From: Entomortierella parvispora
Lineage: Eukaryota > Mortierellomycota > Mortierellomycetes > Mortierellales > Mortierellaceae
NCBI GenBank assembly: GCA_963573315.1
Contig: OY752140.1
Location: 1,550,001 to 1,614,000 of the forward strand
Reading direction: 5' to 3'
Length of the DNA stretch: 64,000 bases
The position numbers and the translations under genes were made by a program. A model generated the notes under the pieces. The model was not told the origin of the DNA. It was given only the letters and a program-made list of their open reading frames with translations, and ran no database searches. Every line of letters begins with the position of its first letter. Position 1 is the first letter of the stretch. Of the stretch, positions 59,555 through 64,000 are shown in pieces.

Positions 59555-60797
59555 AGCTAGGGTCGCCACGGCCGAACGAAACTTTCCCGGTTTTTGAAAG
59601 GTTTGCTTCACTGATCGACCAACTGATTGACCATATTTCAGTCCACAAAAAAGGTCGAAGATGTCAGTGGTGTGGTTTTTTTTTCTGGGTGTAAGTGTGC
59701 GAGAGTGTGGGGTAAGAACAATAATCTCACCGAAACTTACATCGAACCAAAATTCCGTTCTCATCTCTTTCTCGCGCACTATCTATGGTTGTCGGTAAAG
59801 TCATTGACTGAGCAATAGTTTCGGTGTGTTGGCTTTGACGATTGCGATGGTATTTGTTGCCAGAACCTTGCTTGTCTTTCACATTGTGGGCCGCGTTGCG
59901 GTTGTTGAGATGACAGGGCATTTGTGGATGGCGGATGAGTGCGCTAGCTATAGAGATGATGCTGATATCAAATGAATGAAACTAATAACGAAATGCGAAG
60001 GGTGGTGCACGTGCAGAAGAAGTGGTGATATGATGAAAACGACAGAATTCCTGAGAGGGGTAGCAGAGTAGGGATGCAAAGTGTGATCTGGTATTGTTCT
60101 TTATCGCTGCCGAGCTGTCACTGAAAAATTAGAAAGGTAGGTGGTAAACCAAGGAACTTTTCTTATCTCCGTGTAGCGGCTGCACTCTTTGGCTTTTATG
60201 AGAAGGGAAAACGAACTAGAAAAGTTGATCTCTCTTTGTACAATTAGGTGGGCTCCTATCTGAAAAGAAATCCTATATTGGTAGAGAGTCCAAGGATTAC
60301 TGCTTGCGTTTGCAAAACCAACCAAGATCCTCTGCCCTCTGCCTTCCATCCTCATAAAGTGAACGGGGGAGGGGAGGGGGGAGAATAATCTTTAATCCAA
60401 TACCCCCCTTGTTACCAAGAAAGCATCGGAAAGAAATATCGTCGACCCTTAGAATCAGCAATGGGCAAAGCGAACTTGAAGCACGGACTGAGTCCAGGAA
60501 GCTGGTTTGCCTGACAACCCTTACAAAGACGACAATAGATCGGACGATAAATGGCCTTTGGCTCCCATTTTCCTTCACGAATGTCACTTTTTAGTGGTCC
60601 ATATCTCCGCTACGCCCTATTCTTCTGTAGGTGAGTTTTCTTTGTTCGAATCGTCCTGAACAAAGATATTTTTTTATTTCGACTAGGAAGATGAAGATTT
60701 ACCGCTCTTTCATCTCTAAACAGAATGACCCTGCCAACAGCATGCGACATGTTGCTTCAAAAAAAAGGTGCGGATACCAATTACAATATAGAAGTTA
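59555..60797. other. Intergenic region upstream of the unrecognised gene
   Basis: About 1.2 kb. It may contain one 5' exon of the minus-strand gene (59741-59921). The rest, up to the POM33 stop codon, has short frames on both strands and no convincing gene. Confidence 0.4.
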
Positions 60798-62727
60798 TTA
60801 CTGGGCACGTCCGGCGGAGGCGGCAGGCTGCTGAACGGCAGCCTCACCGAACCGAGTGATAGCACCACGAACGATCGTGTAAGCCTGGACGACCATGGGA
60901 GGGATCTTGGGGTTACCACCAGCGGGCACAATCAAGTTGTCAAGACGGGCACGGATGAGCGCAAAAGCAGCGCGGGTGTGGAGAGAGAAGAAATAACGGA
61001 AACGCAAGAAGTTGGCATACACAATGGGCGAGAGGAACGACGACTGGAAACTGTTAATCAAGTAAAAGACGTCAAAATTAGTTCCTTTTTTTTTTTTTTT
61101 TTTTTTTTTTGGCATTGGTGGACATAATGAAAGGGCTTAGGAATACGTACGTGATGGCTCCAAAAATAAGAGATCCCATGACACCGACAACTTCGACATA
61201 GGCAACGAAGGCCATGGCTGCAGCGTGGTTCTTCTCGGTCCACACCTGGATCTTGCGAGAAATAGCCACGACCTGGTTGTGGGTGGCATCCGTAACTCCG
61301 GCGGGTGGTGCGGGGAAGAAGGCAGGGAGGATGTTGGTCCTTGTGTAGTTGAGGGAGTTGAAGAAGGCAAAGATCGCGTATGGGATCAAGGGAGCTATGG
61401 TTGATATAGAGGGTCAATTGAGCACCAGGACGTTAGCGACTGGCCAAAGAATTGTTATGTGCCGCGTTCGGTCCGACAAGCTCTGCATATGACACTCTTT
61501 CGTGCTGTGCATACCGAGCATGGGGGTGGATCTCCACCAAAAGATAGCCATCAAGAGGTACTGAACGTTTTCCTATTAACCACAATCAAAAAAAGTGCAA
61601 GTCAGATCTTGGCGCAAAAAGATAGAGGGACAGCGATCGATGATGGATAGATTTCCTAATCACACAAGTCCTACGTGGACTCAGGAGAAAGTCCTGGATA
61701 CGTACCTCGCTAAAAAGGGTCTGGGCAAACTGCGCCGTGAACTGAACCTGCTGTGTTGCGGATAGGAGACAAAAAAACGCACGTTAATATGCGGCCATGC
61801 ACGCATTGATGATGAGGGTCTCGTCTCGTGCTACTCTGATCATCCACGTTGGTCCTCTTGTCTGAGCACGCCAAGCCAAGCCGAGAGAAAGAAACAAAAA
61901 AAGGTTGCTCCAGTGTTGGTCGAACACGACAACCTCGCCTCCTTTTGGAGTTTTTGCGTCCATCCTTTGCTCCCCGCCCAGACTCTGTTTGTCTCCAAGC
62001 AACGGACAGACGCAGGGGCGGACTTGGCCTTGACCCTTCAACTGGCACAGCCAAGGCGTCAGCACTCGACCCGAAACGTCAGACTACTATGAGCCTCAAT
62101 TTCCTTCTGCCGCTTGCCTCTTTCCATCTTGTTCTTTCCAGCTGGATGGTCCGGTCAGCCCCATCTGTCCTGGATAGAAATAGTAAATGGTGTGATCCTG
62201 CAGTTCCCTGTTCAATCTGATTCCGAGGATCCTGGTGCTTTACTCATTCGTAAGATCCGATTCCTTTGTCAGCCTCACTCTCCACAAACGAGTGTCTCTT
62301 TGGCACTCCTGGACAACAAGACTTACGGCAGGCAGGGACTTGTAGACAACAACGCTGTAACTGACAAGAGCTCCAAAGAAGGCGCGCGTGTACCAGTGAG
62401 CGCCAGCTTTGTAGTTGAAGGTGGACCAGTATGGGAGATAGAGGGCAGTGCAGACCAGCATGGTGACGTGACCCAACCACCAGATGAATTGGGGTCCCTG
62501 TCAGAGGCATGGATCATCCAGAGGATAAATCCCGGTAGGCAGAGGAGGGGAGAATCACCATGAAGGGAGAGGACAAGACAAGGTCGGACATTGAGGAAAG
62601 AAGCAGAGGATGAGAGACAGATTAGTCGACGTGTCTTGTTCGTGTGCAAAGGTGAGAGCAAGAAGTGCGATGATGAGAAAGGTACCTTGATGAGTGCCTG
62701 GAGGCGTTCGCTGAGAGTTGGTGCCAT
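60798..62727 (-). CDS. TMEM33/POM33-family membrane protein (Pom33, Per33, Tts1)
   Basis: Six exons, 62727-62686, 62497-62327, 61747-61706, 61572-61515, 61394-61151 and 61050-60798, give 269 residues with about four to five membrane segments. Recognised blocks: FIWWLGHVTMLVCTALYLPYW, YKAGAHWYTRAFFGALVSYSVVVYKSL, ENVQYLLMAIFWWRSTPM, LIPYAIFAFFNSLNY, and the C-terminal FLSPIVYANFLRFRYFFSLHTRAAF segment followed by an amphipathic-looking region. Family members sit in the ER and nuclear envelope, shape tubules and help distribute nuclear pores. Intron 2 is 579 bp and intron 5 contains a T25 tract. The start is the first ATG before the family-like short N-terminus MAPTLSERLQ. Confidence 0.9.
61086..61110. 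repeat. T25 tract in POM33 intron 5
   Basis: An uninterrupted run of 25 T on the plus strand within the 100-bp fifth intron of the POM33-like gene (A25 in the gene's sense). Confidence 0.9.
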
Positions 62728-63102
62728 TGCTGAGGAGTTATAGAGGTAGTGCGGCGATGGATGGAGGAGGAGGGAGAAAGGAAGGAAGCAAGCAAGCAAG
62801 CGGAGCAAAGGAAGGAGAAAGAAAAAAAAATAAAAACGAGATGACTTCAAGGGAAAAGAGATCCTCGTTGAAGGCGCGACGAGTCGGACACAGCAACGAC
62901 ACCGAACATGATTTCATGCGGGAAAATTGCCCAATGTTTATTGCTTCTCCTCGTCTTCTTCCCTTCTCTTGCCCTCCACCGATAAGTTAGACGGCTGGCA
63001 GCAGTTCCAAGGGCCACGTATTACACTGATCATCCTTCAATAAAGATTACCGCCACCCAGCCACATCTGTGTCCGCTCGACACCTTGGGAAAGGGGGTCT
63101 TT
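62728..63102. other. Spacer between the polyQ gene 3' end and the POM33 start
   Basis: 375 bp. C/T-rich in the minus-strand sense from 62740 to 62830 (leader of the POM33-like gene). An AATAAA on the minus strand at about 62937-62942 could end the polyQ transcript. No gene is seen. Confidence 0.4.
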
Positions 63103-64000
63103 TTACGCAATGGGGGACATTGAGCCTGGCGAAGTAGCAGAGCTCGAGCCATTATAGGCTGTTGTGGGCAGGGCTGGGACAATGCCACCATGGGTAAAGA
63201 TCTTGGCTGAAGGAGACGCCGATCGAATGACACTTTGGGCCCTGTTCAGCTTATACACCTGCGCCACCTCCTCGTCTTGGGTGGACTTTGGTGAAAGGCT
63301 AGACTGGTTGGTGTAGGGTATGTAGGTGGAAGAGGGCTGGTATGGCAAGGGCTGCAGGATTGGGGGCAGCGTGGTCTGCTGTTGTGGCACTGGCTGTTGG
63401 GGCACTGGTTGTTGCTGAGAGTACTGTTGATGCTGCTGCTGTGATTGCTGAGGCTGCACCTGCTCGGCCTGCTGCTGCTCCTTCTCTTGCTCCTGTTGAT
63501 AGAATTGCCCTTCCTCCTGTTGCTGCTGCTGTTGCTGCTGCTGTTGTTGTTGCTGTTGCTGTTGTTGTTGTTGTTGTTGCTCGGTGCTGTGCTGCTGTTC
63601 CTGTGAATGCTCCTGTGAAGACTCCCGTGAAGCACTGATATCGGCTGGCTCATTCTGCTCCTGGACGTGGGCAACAACAGCAGGAGTCTCCTCCTCAAGA
63701 GGCAAACCAAGGTCGGATCTCCATCGATTCATAAACTTTTTGACAGAAGCTTGGTGCAACATTCGGTTTTTGGATCCCAGGAGCAAAGTCTGGAGCAAGC
63801 ACAGATCCGAATGTGAGTTTGCAAACTGGCCCTGGTTGATTGAGATGGCCAAATCTGTCAGGCTGGCCGCGGGTGCCCCCAACTGTTGAGTCTCCAGCTC
63901 GGAAGTCGACAATGCAAAAGGTGGCCCTCCTGAGATCTTTTCCGCCGCCATCTCCTTCAAGTCCTCAATCGTGAACCCAAACTGAAAGAACGCGATTTCA
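63103..64000 (-). CDS. Polyglutamine-rich protein, 5' partial
   Basis: The frame is open to the window edge, so only the C-terminal ~298 residues are seen. The first ~110 residues look ordered and helical (FTIEDLKEMAAEKISGG, LTDLAISINQGQF, LLQTLLLGSKNRMLHQASVKKFMNRWRSDLG). They are followed by a region of ~100 residues dominated by Gln (longest run about 20, mixed CAG/CAA codons). The end is Ser/Pro-rich. A TTCTTTCAG sequence just inside the edge may be a splice acceptor. The plan resembles transcription or coactivator proteins, but I recognise no family. Confidence 0.65.
   Translation of the reverse strand, partial: EIAFFQFGFTIEDLKEMAAEKISGGPPFALSTSELETQQLGAPAASLTDLAISINQGQFANSHSDLCLLQTLLLGSKNRMLHQASVKKFMNRWRSDLGLPLEEETPAVVAHVQEQNEPADISASRESSQEHSQEQQHSTEQQQQQQQQQQQQQQQQQQQQQEEGQFYQQEQEKEQQQAEQVQPQQSQQQHQQYSQQQPVPQQPVPQQQTTLPPILQPLPYQPSSTYIPYTNQSSLSPKSTQDEEVAQVYKLNRAQSVIRSASPSAKIFTHGGIVPALPTTAYNGSSSATSPGSMSPIA

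Noticed and set aside
60101-60587. Two overlapping minus-strand frames between the POM33-like gene and the unrecognised gene
   Set aside because: Low coding quality, no conserved block, no consistent splice sites linking them.
62114-62563. A plus-strand frame of 149 codons across POM33 exon 2
   Set aside because: Antisense to a conserved membrane-protein exon and partly within its long intron; no family match.

Overview
The window is nuclear DNA of a fungus. Nearly every gene is broken by short GT-AG introns (most 70-160 bp), the proteins are eukaryotic and fungal in type, genes are packed a few hundred bp apart, and long pyrimidine-rich leaders run up to many start codons. The combination of augmin subunit HAUS6, a voltage-gated proton channel, a divergent TFIIB-like factor, alkaline ceramidase and AIFM2-type oxidoreductases suggests an early-diverging filamentous fungus. 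Mortierellaceae is my best guess from overall gene style. That is an inference; no marker gene proves it. No rRNA, tRNA, CRISPR array or intact transposon was found.

Layout. 1-6 kb: the 3' part of a GAS2 (GAR) domain cytoskeletal protein, then ARF6 with two unusually long introns. 6.9-14.4 kb: an ankyrin-repeat protein, SPOUT1-type methyltransferase and MPP6/MPHOSPH6 head to head, and an Hv1 proton channel convergent with MPP6. 15.6-26.3 kb: a membrane-metabolism stretch with an MCH1/nodulin-like MFS transporter, phosphopantetheine adenylyltransferase (CoA synthesis) divergent from alkaline ceramidase, and a tandem pair of AIFM2/FSP1-like oxidoreductases. 26.6-32.6 kb: ribosomal protein RPS23 divergent from a TFIIB/BRF-like factor, then a hotdog-fold thioesterase-like protein. 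32.8-40 kb: a large PH-domain protein and a prolidase-family aminopeptidase. 40.3-51.7 kb, all on the minus strand: HAUS6, a DPP8/9-type dipeptidyl peptidase and a D-2-hydroxyglutarate/D-lactate dehydrogenase. 52.3-64 kb: importin-7/8, a large unrecognised disordered protein, a TMEM33/POM33 membrane protein, and the 3' part of a polyglutamine protein.

Gene models were built by joining exons by hand. Frame and phase were checked at every junction, and many junctions restore conserved family motifs. Themes that recur are RNA and ribosome biology (SPOUT1, MPP6, RPS23, BRF-like), lipid and redox metabolism (PPAT, ceramidase, AIFM2 pair, thioesterase, D2HGDH) and the cytoskeleton, small GTPases and nuclear transport (GAS2, ARF6, HAUS6, importin, POM33). 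I see no operon-like logic beyond shared divergent promoters and one tandem duplication. The strongest leads are the fungal HAUS6, the BRF2-like factor, the Hv1 with lysine at the third S4 charge position, the frame-neutral introns, and stop codons embedded in AATAAA.
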